Source: an uncultured Bacteroidales bacterium (lineage in GTDB: Bacteria; Bacteroidota; Bacteroidia; Bacteroidales; F082). From it: DNA of 64,000 nt. The stretch is from positions 186,001-250,000 of the forward strand of contig CAJOIF010000001.1 of assembly GCA_905234765.1 (NCBI GenBank), in the 5' to 3' direction. The translations under genes were made by a program, and so were the position numbers. Under the pieces are notes generated by a model. It saw only the letters and a program-made list of their open reading frames with translations. It did not search any database and was not told where the DNA came from. Below are positions 16,448-26,400 of the stretch, one piece after another; position 1 is the stretch's first letter; each line of letters opens with the position of its first letter.

Positions 16448-16452
16448 TTCAA

Positions 16453-16710
16453 ATGGAAAGGAGAATAGGCTCTGTCCTTATTTATGTGGAAAACAGGGAA
16501 GCCGCGCCCCAAGTCAACGCGGTGCTTTCCCGCCATGCGGGCATCATCATCTGCCGCCAAGGTTTTCCAAGAGACACTTACAGCATCATTTCCGTCATTT
16601 TTGAAGGCACCACCGATGAGATAGGTTCCCTCACAGGCCAGTTGGGCCGCATCGAAGGCATCGAGGTGAAGTCGGCACTATTGAAGACTTCGAGACACGA
16701 GACTTCGTGA
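16453..16710 (+). CDS. TM1266-family iron-only hydrogenase system regulator
   Basis: This 85-residue protein has an ACT/NikR-C-like ferredoxin fold: RRIGSVLIYVENRE, a helix, AGIIICRQGFP, SIISVIFEGTTDEIGSLTGQL and IEGIEVKSALL. That matches the small TM1266 family found beside [FeFe]-hydrogenase maturation genes. A strong Shine-Dalgarno GGAGGAAC precedes the start. The family domain ends near SALL (residue 78). The last residues (KTSRHETS) and the stop are encoded by the GGGAC-type repeat that follows, so the native C-terminus was probably replaced. hydG follows 99 bp later. Confidence 0.8.
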   Translation: MERRIGSVLIYVENREAAPQVNAVLSRHAGIIICRQGFPRDTYSIISVIFEGTTDEIGSLTGQLGRIEGIEVKSALLKTSRHETS

Positions 16711-16764
16711 CTACGGGACGAGAAGAATGTCTCGCAGTCCCGCGTCCCGCAGTCTCGCAGTCAA
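16686..16764. repeat. GGGAC-type palindromic repeat, copy 4
   Basis: The left arm CTTCGAGACACGAGACTTCG and right arm CTCGCAGTCCCGCGTCCCGC lie around an AGAAGAATG centre. The copy is in the opposite orientation to copies 1-3. It overlaps the 3' end of the TM1266 gene and supplies its last codons and TGA. Confidence 0.7.
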
Positions 16765-16809
16765 ATAACCATACTTAATTTTTGAACAACAACTAATAAT
16801 TAAATCGAT

Positions 16810-18264
16810 ATGCAATTTCATCCGGAAAAATGCCGCATCCCTGACGAGCCCAACAAGCCGTTCATCTCATCCGAAGAGATTTGGGATTTCATCAACAACA
16901 CCAAGAGCACCCCTGAGCGTGTGCATGAAATCATCCAGAAGTCGCTGGACAAGAACCGCCTGACGCTGGAAGAGACCGCCGTCCTCATTAACACCACCGA
17001 CCCCAAGCTAGTAGAAGAAATTAAAGAAGGCGCCCGCGAGCTGAAACGCCGCATCTACGGCAACCGCATCGTGCTGTTCGCCCCCTTGTATGTGGGCAAC
17101 TATTGCGTCAACAACTGCTCGTACTGCGGTTTCCGCTCGTCGAACAAGGAACAAATCCGCACCACCTTGACCGACGAGGAACTCGTCCGCAACGTGGAGG
17201 CCCTTGAGGAAGACGGCCAGAAGCGCCTCATTCTCGTCTATGGTGAGTCGCCGAAATACTCGCCCGAGTACATCGCCCACACCGTGAAGGTGACCTACGC
17301 CACTAAGAAAGGCAAAGGCAGCATCCGCCGCGTGAACATCAACGCTGCTCCGTTGGATGTGGAAGGCTTCCGCGTCGTGAAAGAGGCGGGCATCGGCACC
17401 TACCAGATTTTCCAGGAGACTTACTGCCCCGAGATTTACAACGAGTATCACCCCAAGAACACCTTGAAGGGCAATTACGAATGGCGTCTTACCGCTATGG
17501 ACCGTGCCCAGCAAGCGGGCATCGACGATAACGGCCTCGGTATCCTCTTCGGCCTTTACGATTGGCGTTATGAGGTGCTGGCTATGATTCGTCACACCAA
17601 CCACCTTGAGGCTTGCTTCAACGTGGGTCCGCACACCATCTCCTTCCCGCGCATCAAGGACGCTTCAGGTTTGAGCATTGACAAGAAGTATTTCGTGGAC
17701 GACGATACCTTCGAGAAGATCATCGCTATCTTCCGTCTGGCTGTGCCTTACACCGGCATGATCCTGACCGCCCGCGAGGATGCCGCTTTCCGTGTGAAAG
17801 CCATCGAATACGGCATCTCGCAAATCGACGGCGGCACCAACTTGCAAATTGGCGACTACAAATACCACCACGAGGAAGAGGAGAAGAACAGCGACAAGCA
17901 GGAGAACCAGAACCTCCACCGCGAGCAGTTCAAGATTGGCGACGACCGCAGCTTAGGTGAGACCATTGACGAGCTTTTGGACCACGACTTCATCCCGAGT
18001 TTCTGCACGGCCTGTTACCGTCTGGGCCGCACGGGTGAGCACTTCATGGAATTCAGCGTGCCGGGCTTCATCAAGCGCTACTGCACGCCTAATGCCATCC
18101 TCACCCTGACCGAGTATCTAGTGGACTACGCCACTCCCGAAGTCGCCGCCAAGGGCTGGAAGTGCATCGAGAACAACTTCAAGAACGTCGACCCGAAGTT
18201 CTTGGATGAGTTGAAGGCCCGCATCGAGCGCATCAAGAACGGTGAGCGTGACTTGTACTTCTAA
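16810..18264 (+). CDS. hydG: [FeFe] hydrogenase H-cluster radical SAM maturase HydG
   Basis: This 484-residue enzyme splits tyrosine to give the CO and cyanide ligands of the [FeFe] hydrogenase H-cluster. The radical SAM cluster motif is C99-x3-C103-x2-C106 (CVNNCSYC). The C-terminal motif that holds the dangler-iron cluster is C399-x2-C402-x22-C425 (CTACYRLG through KRYC), which separates HydG from the related ThiH. Length is as usual for the family. It is preceded by the TM1266-type regulator, a standard neighbour. HydE, HydF and the hydrogenase itself are not in the window, so they must lie elsewhere. A bidirectional terminator follows immediately. Confidence 0.96.
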   Translation: MQFHPEKCRIPDEPNKPFISSEEIWDFINNTKSTPERVHEIIQKSLDKNRLTLEETAVLINTTDPKLVEEIKEGARELKRRIYGNRIVLFAPLYVGNYCVNNCSYCGFRSSNKEQIRTTLTDEELVRNVEALEEDGQKRLILVYGESPKYSPEYIAHTVKVTYATKKGKGSIRRVNINAAPLDVEGFRVVKEAGIGTYQIFQETYCPEIYNEYHPKNTLKGNYEWRLTAMDRAQQAGIDDNGLGILFGLYDWRYEVLAMIRHTNHLEACFNVGPHTISFPRIKDASGLSIDKKYFVDDDTFEKIIAIFRLAVPYTGMILTAREDAAFRVKAIEYGISQIDGGTNLQIGDYKYHHEEEEKNSDKQENQNLHREQFKIGDDRSLGETIDELLDHDFIPSFCTACYRLGRTGEHFMEFSVPGFIKRYCTPNAILTLTEYLVDYATPEVAAKGWKCIENNFKNVDPKFLDELKARIERIKNGERDLYF

Positions 18265-18265
18265 A

Positions 18266-18297
18266 TGAAAAAGCCTCAGCGTGCTGAGGCTTTTTCA
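18266..18297. terminator. Bidirectional terminator between hydG and the DPP IV gene
   Basis: TGAAAAAGCCTCAGC and GCTGAGGCTTTTTCA form a 15-bp perfect stem around GT, with A-run and T-run on the two sides, so it works on both strands. On the minus strand it would end the whole 41.6-kb giant-protein operon. Confidence 0.9.
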
Positions 18298-20460
18298 TTA
18301 TAAGTTATCCTTGAAATACTGCGTAATCTTGGTAATCAGATGCGCCCTGTCCATGCCTCGGACATTGTGCTCGTGGCCAGGATAGACGAAATAATCCAGT
18401 TGCTTTCCGTTGTGGATGCAATTCTCCACGAAGACGAGGCTGTGCTGCCACACCACAACGGGGTCGGTGGTGCAGTGAATCATCAGGAGCTTGCCTTCGA
18501 GTTTGTCGGTCTTATTCTCGAGGCTAGTCAGTTTGTAACCTTCAGGATTCTCCTCGGGCGTGTCCATATAGCGCTCGCCGTACATGATCTCATAATACTT
18601 CCAATCCAGCACGGGACCGCCCGCCACGCTGACCTTGAACACCTCTGGGTGGTTGATCTTCAGCGAGGTCGACATAAAGCCACCATAACTCCAGCCGTCA
18701 CTGCCGATGCGGTCAGCGTCGACATAAGGTAGGGTCTTCAGCCATTCAATGCCCTTCATCTGGTCGCGCATCTCGAGTTGTCCGCACTGACGGTGGATGC
18801 ACTGCTCGAAAGCCTCGCCACGGTCGGCAGAGCCACGGTTGTCAAGGGTGAAGACCAGGAAGCCTTCCTGGGCAAGGTAGTTGAGGTAGATACCTGCGCC
18901 GGCCAGCCATTCATCGGTGATGAGCTGAGCATGAGGGCCACCATACACGTAAACGATGACAGGATATTTCTTCGAAGCGTCAAAGTTGTAAGGCTTGATG
19001 AGACGGGTGTAGAGCGTCTGTCCGTCGTCGGCTTTCAAGGTGCCGAGCTCAGTAACACCGATGTTATAGTCCTTCAGTGGGTTCTCGGCCTCATGAAGAC
19101 GACGCACGAACTTACCGTTTCTGTCTTGCAAATCCACATTATACGGCACATCGGTGCTGCTGTAGAAGTCAAGGAAATACTTGCCATCGGCAGAAGGCTT
19201 CACGTCATGGGTGCCGTGTTCCTTGGTGAGCTTGGTGATGGCGCCGCTCTTGAGGTCCATCATGTAGCAGTGGCGTTCCAGCGGGCTGACCTCGGTGGAG
19301 CGGTAGTAAATCTTGCTGCCGTCCTTCGAGAATCCGTTGAAGTCGGTGATGACGAAGGCACCTTTGGTGAGCTGCTTGACCGCTTTCTTGCTGATGGTAT
19401 AAAGATACAGATGATAATACCCGTCGCGCTGGGCCTTCCAGATAAACTGGTCGGGGTTGTTGGGCAGGAAGTAAGCGGGGCCTTGCGGCTCCACAAACTG
19501 CTCATCGCGGTCTTCGAAGATGGTCTGGATATAGTCACCCGTGACGGCATCGTATTCGTTGAATTTCAGATGGTTTTGGCCACGATTCAAGACACCGATA
19601 TAGATGCGTTTGTTGTCGGGGTTCCAAGTGATGGCCGTGAGGTATTGGTCAACAGGCTCGCCCGTCTTGACGATGACTTCCTTGCCCGTGGCCATGTTGT
19701 AGATGTGCAACGTCACCTGATGGCTCGTCATGCCCGCCATGGGGTATTTGAAGGGCTTGGCGGTGGCGATACGCTCGGTGATGTCGACCAAAGGATAGTC
19801 TGTCACCATGCGCTCGTCCATACTGTAGTAGGCTAAAAGCTTGCCGTCGGGCGACCAGAAGATGCCGCCGTCGATGGCGAACTCGTTACGGTGCACGCTT
19901 TGACCAGCGATGACACCTTCAGGGTTGTTGGTGATTTGGATTTGTTTGTCACCGTTGGCCACAAATAGGTTGTTGTCGATGGTGTAGGCCACATTCATAG
20001 TAGGTTCGCAGAGAGTCTGGTTTTCAGCCTCTTCCGGAATCGAAGTAAGCGTACTGATGGTCTTTTTCTTGATGTCCATCTTGTTGAGCGCAATGCCTTT
20101 GTCGGCTTTGGCGTAGAAATAAGCCTGATAATCGTTGATCCAAGTCAGTTGGGGAATGCGTTTCAGGTCGCCGATGCCTTCCGACTTCTTGTAGCCGTTC
20201 AGCTCATCCAAAGTCATGAAAGAAGTCTCTTTCTTTGCGCTGGGACTTATCGTAACGATTTCATTTCCTTTTACTTGCATCATAATATCGGTACCGCCCA
20301 CCCATTTCAGTTGGTTGGGGCGTTGGGCATAAACGCTACGGTTGTTGTAGGAAGCGTCTTCGGGAGTGAACATCTTCTTATCTTGGGCCGAGGCCGGCAT
20401 GGCCAACATTGCTACGACGGCCAGTGATAATAAAGTTAGTATCTTTTTCATTTTATTCAT
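18298..20460 (-). CDS. Dipeptidyl peptidase IV, serine peptidase family S9B
   Basis: This 720-residue secreted enzyme cleaves X-Pro or X-Ala dipeptides from N-termini. It has a signal peptide of about 26 residues (MNKMKKILTLLS to ASAQ), a beta-propeller to about residue 460, then an alpha/beta-hydrolase domain. The triad can be placed at Ser591 (GSDGWSYGGF), Asp666 (CTTDPVVVWQ) and His698 (YPGHEHNVRG), close to the positions in the Porphyromonas enzyme. The ATG at 20460 overlaps the TGA of the giant 7195-residue gene (ATGA), and this is the reason for choosing that start. It is therefore translationally coupled to that gene and sits at the end of the giant operon. It may trim the giant proteins or other secreted peptides; that is inference. 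Confidence 0.95.
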   Translation of the reverse strand: MNKMKKILTLLSLAVVAMLAMPASAQDKKMFTPEDASYNNRSVYAQRPNQLKWVGGTDIMMQVKGNEIVTISPSAKKETSFMTLDELNGYKKSEGIGDLKRIPQLTWINDYQAYFYAKADKGIALNKMDIKKKTISTLTSIPEEAENQTLCEPTMNVAYTIDNNLFVANGDKQIQITNNPEGVIAGQSVHRNEFAIDGGIFWSPDGKLLAYYSMDERMVTDYPLVDITERIATAKPFKYPMAGMTSHQVTLHIYNMATGKEVIVKTGEPVDQYLTAITWNPDNKRIYIGVLNRGQNHLKFNEYDAVTGDYIQTIFEDRDEQFVEPQGPAYFLPNNPDQFIWKAQRDGYYHLYLYTISKKAVKQLTKGAFVITDFNGFSKDGSKIYYRSTEVSPLERHCYMMDLKSGAITKLTKEHGTHDVKPSADGKYFLDFYSSTDVPYNVDLQDRNGKFVRRLHEAENPLKDYNIGVTELGTLKADDGQTLYTRLIKPYNFDASKKYPVIVYVYGGPHAQLITDEWLAGAGIYLNYLAQEGFLVFTLDNRGSADRGEAFEQCIHRQCGQLEMRDQMKGIEWLKTLPYVDADRIGSDGWSYGGFMSTSLKINHPEVFKVSVAGGPVLDWKYYEIMYGERYMDTPEENPEGYKLTSLENKTDKLEGKLLMIHCTTDPVVVWQHSLVFVENCIHNGKQLDYFVYPGHEHNVRGMDRAHLITKITQYFKDNL

Positions 20461-23400
20461 CTTATATGAACAACTTTTTGTGTTTGAGTAGACTTGTAAC
20501 TCGACAGGCGCATCATATAAACGCCCTCGGCATAATGGTTGAGGTTGACACGGTTCTGTTCGTTGACGAGCTCCGTCGAATAGAGCACACGGCCCGTCAC
20601 GTCGATGAGGTCGAAGTGACCTGTGCCGTTCACCACCCACGTGCTGCCATCGAAGAAGGCGAATGGGTGATCCTCGTTAAACTCGTCGACATCGGTGACG
20701 TCGAAGACGATGTAGAAGCGTGACAGGTAGTCGCTCTTCAAGGCGTTGAAGGTGTAGCTGTCGTTATGCAACATGTCGCAGGTGACACCCGAGATGTTGT
20801 CGATGAGGTAGAGGCCTTGGAAGTGGCCGTTGGCGGTGTTCCAGTGCATGGTGAAGACACCGTCCTCAAAGGTCTTGAAGCGCACCGGCACCTTTTCGGT
20901 ACCTTCCTTGGCGAAGAAGGCGCAGTAGTCCTTGTCCTCATCGTGGGCATACATCAAGTGGTTGCCGCTGCGCAAGCCCTTGATCTTCAGACCACCGCCG
21001 TTCGTCGGACGGTTGAACTCGACCACCACCACCTCGCTGCGGCCTTGGTAATCGTCGGCGAAGAGATTCACCAAGGGATAGGCTGGACGATCATCGTCGC
21101 GGAACGTAATATCACCAGCATCTGCACGGGTCACAAACATGCTTGGGTTGAAGGAAATCTCACGCTCTGTTACAGGGTGTTCTGGATCATCACCTTCGTT
21201 CTCCAAGACAAAGAATCCCTGGTGCGGATGGATGTACTTGCTGGTATAGGCACCGCCTTTGGAACCCGTTACCGTATAAGAGACGTAGCTTCCGTATTCG
21301 GGATCATACACATTAAACGCATTGCCAGTTTTTCCACTGTTTCCAGTGACAAAGCTGTCAAAGTTCAGATAGGCATGGAACGGGTTACCAACAAGGTTTT
21401 GTCCCTTGCCGCCCCAATCGGCATCGACAGCCTTGTTGGTTATGTTGATGTTCACCGAAGTACCGTTCAGCTGGCCATGCGATTGCAGGTAGGTATCTTC
21501 CTGCAGAGCCATCATATAGCCCTTGCCTCGTACGAGGTTGGTCTCGTTCACATTGACAGTAGGCATGGTTTCCGCATCATACGCATAGTAGTCAATATGC
21601 CCATGACTATACGGTGCCTGTTCTTGAGAATAGTAGTGGCTGTTGCCGTTGCGCTTGAAGTTGATCCAATGCGGGCTGCCTATTTCCGTGTTGCCCTTAT
21701 ATTTCGTGTACTCGTTGAAGCAGTAGAAGTCATATTCAGCATACGGAGTATTGTATGGGAAGTAGCCGTCATTGTCTTCTGTCGCTTCATAGAAAGGATA
21801 TTCGGGCAACATGCCGCCAGAACCGGTATAAGGATCATAACTGGGGTCTTCCACTCCATCATTTTCGTCCACTCCGCTTCTAACGTAGTTGATTCCAAGC
21901 GGCGCAGCCTGCAAAGGTGTACTGAACATGTGCCAGTCGCGAGCCAAGCCGTTGACGGTGGATGTCAGGAGCCCCTTGTTGTCGAAGGTGACGCCGACGT
22001 AGGTGTTGGCGTATTCGGACAGCTTGCCCGGGTTCAAGATTGCCGCATCCTCGTGGAGGGCCACCTTGGTGGCATTGATTTCGACCGAAGTCAAGTTTTC
22101 GGTCACGTCACCATAGACATAAACGTCTTCCGAACGGCCAAGCATGGTGCTGAGTTCATGACCACTGCCATCGCGCACCGTACCGCCATACTGCAAAGCC
22201 GTACTGCCTGCCACGGTGGCCATGCTGCGGAATCCGCCTTGACCGATATTGTCGCTATCGTCATAGTTGTTGAGCATCAGCACGGGATAGTCACCGTTGA
22301 TTTCGGAGAGCGTCGGGCGGGCCCAACGGGCGTACTTGTATGCGCCGTCACTGAGTACCGATGCGCTGGTGATGTTGCTGTTGAGCACCTCAAACAGCGG
22401 CTTTGTGATCTCGCTCAAGGTCACGGTATTGTCTTCATACAAGTAACCGTAAGTGTCAGATGTGGCCACGGAGGTGAAATAGGCGCTGTTCGTGATTGTT
22501 CCCACTACAGCCAACGAATAGGTGTTGTCGCCTTGGAAGCCGAAGCAGTTGTCCATGCTGTTTTGGTTGTTGTAGACAAGGCTACCGTATTTGCCGGCCG
22601 TCAGGTTGCTGCTCGTTTGCAGTCTGGCGTAGCAGTTCTTTACCGAACCTGTCTCGTTGACACCTACCAAGCCGCCTCCAGTGACGTTGGAAGACTCACT
22701 ATTGATGTAGAACTTGGGATAGGCAAAGCTGTTGTTCAACTTGGGCGCGCCACTGCTGCTGACGATGTAGCCCACCAAGCCGCCGATCGTGTAGTAGTCG
22801 TCAGCATAGAAGACGGGCATGGCCATCGAGGAATGGATTTCGCCGCCTTTGAAGACACCCACCAAGCCACCCGAAGCATTCTGGGCAGCACCTGTCATGT
22901 TGGGGCTGTAGATGCTGATGACCGCCTCGCTGTTGGAGATGACACTGCTGCCTTCCATCAGGCCTACCAAGCCACCGATGTTGACGTTGCCCCTAGGTTG
23001 GATTTTTCCGCTGACCACGAAGGTGCGGTCGAGGGTGCCGCCGTTCAGGTGGCCGAACATGCCGAGGTTTTCTTGCTCGTATGTGCGGCTGCCCTCACCA
23101 AGGAACGCGATGTTGAGGTTCTTGATGAGGTGGCCTTGTCCGTCGAAGTTGCCGCTGAAAGAACGGAACTCGGTACCTATCGGCTCCCAAAGGTACTGGT
23201 TCAAGTCGATATCACTGGTGAGTTTGACATCGGTGCCAGACAAGGTGCTGGGCGTTTGGCCGTTCTCACCGTTCACGCGGCTGATGAGCCAAGCCAGGTC
23301 ATGGGGCGAGTCGATAGCAGCGATTTCGAAAGCATTCGTCACATCTCCGCCCAGTTCACCAGCTGCCGGCTCCTTCCTCACCACGTTGGCCCACGTCCAG

Positions 23401-26400
23401 CCGAAATACACGGTATTGGGGTTGGTGGGATATTCTGTCTCCGTCTCACTGCTGTAATAGGTGGTTCTCGGCAAGTCGGAAGTATGTCCGTTGGTGAAGA
23501 ACCAGTCTCGGTCGTCAGTGAAGTTACGATGCTTCCATGCCATCCGAGCCGTGTCGGCCGCGTGGTCCGAAGTTACGGCAACCGCCACCGGCGAGAAGGT
23601 GTTATCGGTATATTTCGCAGGATGAGTCCCATCCGTATTCCGTTTCCTGATGGGGCTGGTCACACCAATATCAGTGTGTTCATCCATCTTGTTGGTCATG
23701 TTGAGATACGTGTCGAAGGTGGGCAGATACACATTGCACTCGATATCGCCACTACCCTTCTTCTGCCTGTTGTCTTCGATGGTCACCAAGCCTTCCACAT
23801 TGACAGTGGCGTCTTTGTCCACATACAGGGCACCATGATAGACCTCGGTTTCAGGTGTATAGTCTGGGTTATCATACCATGTCGCGCTGGCATCGGTGTT
23901 GTGGTAGCCACGCTTCAAGATGGTTCCATTTGTCACGGTTTCACCAGCGCTTTCAGTATGGGAACCCTTCAGGGTAATCCTGCCATTAGGAGCCGTGACC
24001 ACCAAAGGCTTGGTAACATTAAACCTTTCCGTCGATGTATAAGTAGTAGGAATCTGCAACTGTCCCACTTCACCATCGTAATCGGAGTACAAGCCATCCA
24101 CCTCAACATTGTTCAGCACAAAGTTGCCAGACGTCTTGTTGGCATGGATCATCGCACCAGTATTCACACCTGGGCCTTTGGTTTCATCAGGATACGTACT
24201 ACCAAAACCACCCCAAGCTGCTTCATCCGTAGGCGCGGTACCGCCGCCTGCATCCGTCTTGTCATTACTCATCGGATGGCCGCCAGGATAACGGTACAAG
24301 CGCAAGGGATAAGTGGCCGACAAGTTCAGGTTGTCCCCTTCACTTAAGGCATCGATGGGTCCCACCACAAAGATAATATCTTCCGCTGGGTTGAATTTAT
24401 ATCCGATTCCATTCAACACTTGGTCAACGCAAATGCCACCCGAGTCAGCAGTACCCGTAATGGTCTTTTTGGGCTTGTCAGGATAATCGCCCCAACCATT
24501 AGCATGGGTTGCGTCTTTACCCCAGCCTCCATTGCCAATGCCTCTGCCGTCCACATACCATTTATGGCCCAGTGTGGCTGGCAATGCCCACAAACGATAG
24601 TCCTCCGCACCAAGCCGGTCACCCATTTTCGAGACCTTGCTGAGGTTGAAATACGGATATTGCTTCGTGTTGTTATAGTAAGTACCGCCATCGTTGCCAC
24701 CAGGTTCAGGATAAGTGAATCCCAAGACCACCTGTCCAGCCGTTGTAAAGGTGTTTTTCTCATTATCGTAACTCAAGAAACCACCGTCATCTGTGTTCTC
24801 AGGGGCTGTATGTTCAGCAATGCCATTGACTTTGTTCGTTAGCTTGACTCGGGCACGGGCGAAACTTTCCTCGTCATTAATCGAATAGGCATCGGCTCTC
24901 ATACGGAAGAAACCTTGCAAGGCACCATAGTAGGTATGTCTGCCTGCATCATAGTGGCAATAGCGAACCATGAGTTTCGACAAGCCGTTGAAGAGGATGA
25001 CGTTCTCGTCGTCCGTCGACAAATAGTCGTCGACACCAGTTGAAGTCGAGGTGCGATACAGATGATTGTTGCTGTTCTGGATACCGACCAGCTCCCAATA
25101 GGTGTCATTGGTCGGGTCGTTATGGGCATAGGAAGTACCGGTCTTCAGATAGACGCTTCTGACCTCCTTGATGGAGTCCATCAGGACCATACTTCCAGCT
25201 GTACCAAGCACCAAGCCGCTTCCGTTGGCCATGTAGAATCCTTCGTCCACCTCGAGGAGGCCGAACTTTCTCTCACCATAATTCTCGTATTGATGGCTGA
25301 TATCTTCGGCACCTGACAGGATGATGTTGGAGTTGTCAAACAAGACCACACCGCCGCGCTGGATGGTGGTCAGGGCGCGGGTGGCACTGGTCATCTCCGT
25401 GTTGTCGCCTCCAATGCGTTGACGCGCGCCGTAGTTCCTGACATGGATCGCACGGCCGGTCTTTCCCGATTCGCAGTGGGTACCGCTACCATAGAGGCCG
25501 CCAGCGATGTTCATGTAAGGCAACGTTGTTGCACCCGCTTCATCGTGCTCGGTGTCGTAGCCCGTGCCGTCGAGATAGGTGGCGCTGGAGCCCTCAATAT
25601 CGTATTGGTTCCAAGCCGTGGCGCCGCTTCCATAGTAGTAGGAGCCGTCAAACACGTTGCCTTTGATTTTGAGCAGCGCGGGAGTGGGGTCATCGTCCAA
25701 ACCGTCACGATAGAAAGTGTTGCCCGAAGCAATGATGGTATTGGTCGAATTGACGGCAGAAAGGCCGATATTGACACTCACTTTGCCGTTGACTTTGCCT
25801 TCGTAGCCAGCGCCATACACATGTCCCGTTGATTTGGCATCAGCAGGATCGCCGATGGTGCCGCCCGTGATGTTGACGAAGGAAGACCAATTGGATACTC
25901 CCGTGCCTTCATTGGAGCTGTGGCTACTACCGTACACGTCACCCAAGATGGTGCCGCCGCGCACGTTCACGGTCTTCAAGTTGCCGTGGCCGGTGTAGAG
26001 CGTCGGCGGGGTGGTTGCGCTGTTCTCATCGGGGACGGCGTTACTACCGCCATACACGTCGCCCGTGTTTTCATTACCGGCAGTGCCAATGATGCCGCCG
26101 TTGACGTTGACGATTCTCTCTCTTGCCACGATGCCCATGTCGCCGCCACCAAACACGAAGCGCTTGACGGCGCCGCCATTGATGTTGACACGAGCCAGGC
26201 CATTCACACGACCGAAATTGGGACTGTAGTTGCCCAAGTTGTCTGCGTTTTGGTCGGGGTCGGCACCACGACCGCCGCCGAACACGTTGCCTCGGTATTC
26301 GTTGGGATTATAGCCGATGGTGGCGTTTTCTTCAATGTTCACGGTGGCGTCATTAAGCACCCAGCCGTTTTCACTACCACCATACACCGAGCCGTTCACC

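Noticed and set aside
16368..16450. TPP riboswitch upstream of the TM1266-hydG genes
   Set aside because: CTGAGAT and CTGATCCGGA are present, but the conserved GATAATxCCxGCGxAGGGA part and the GGGGTGC/ACCC pairing are missing, so a true thi-box is not supported.
20766..24347. A 1193-codon open frame on the plus strand inside the giant gene region
   Set aside because: It is antisense to the 3' part of the 7195-codon gene. The translation has no coherent domains, and many similar shorter antisense frames occur along all four giants because of their biased repeats.
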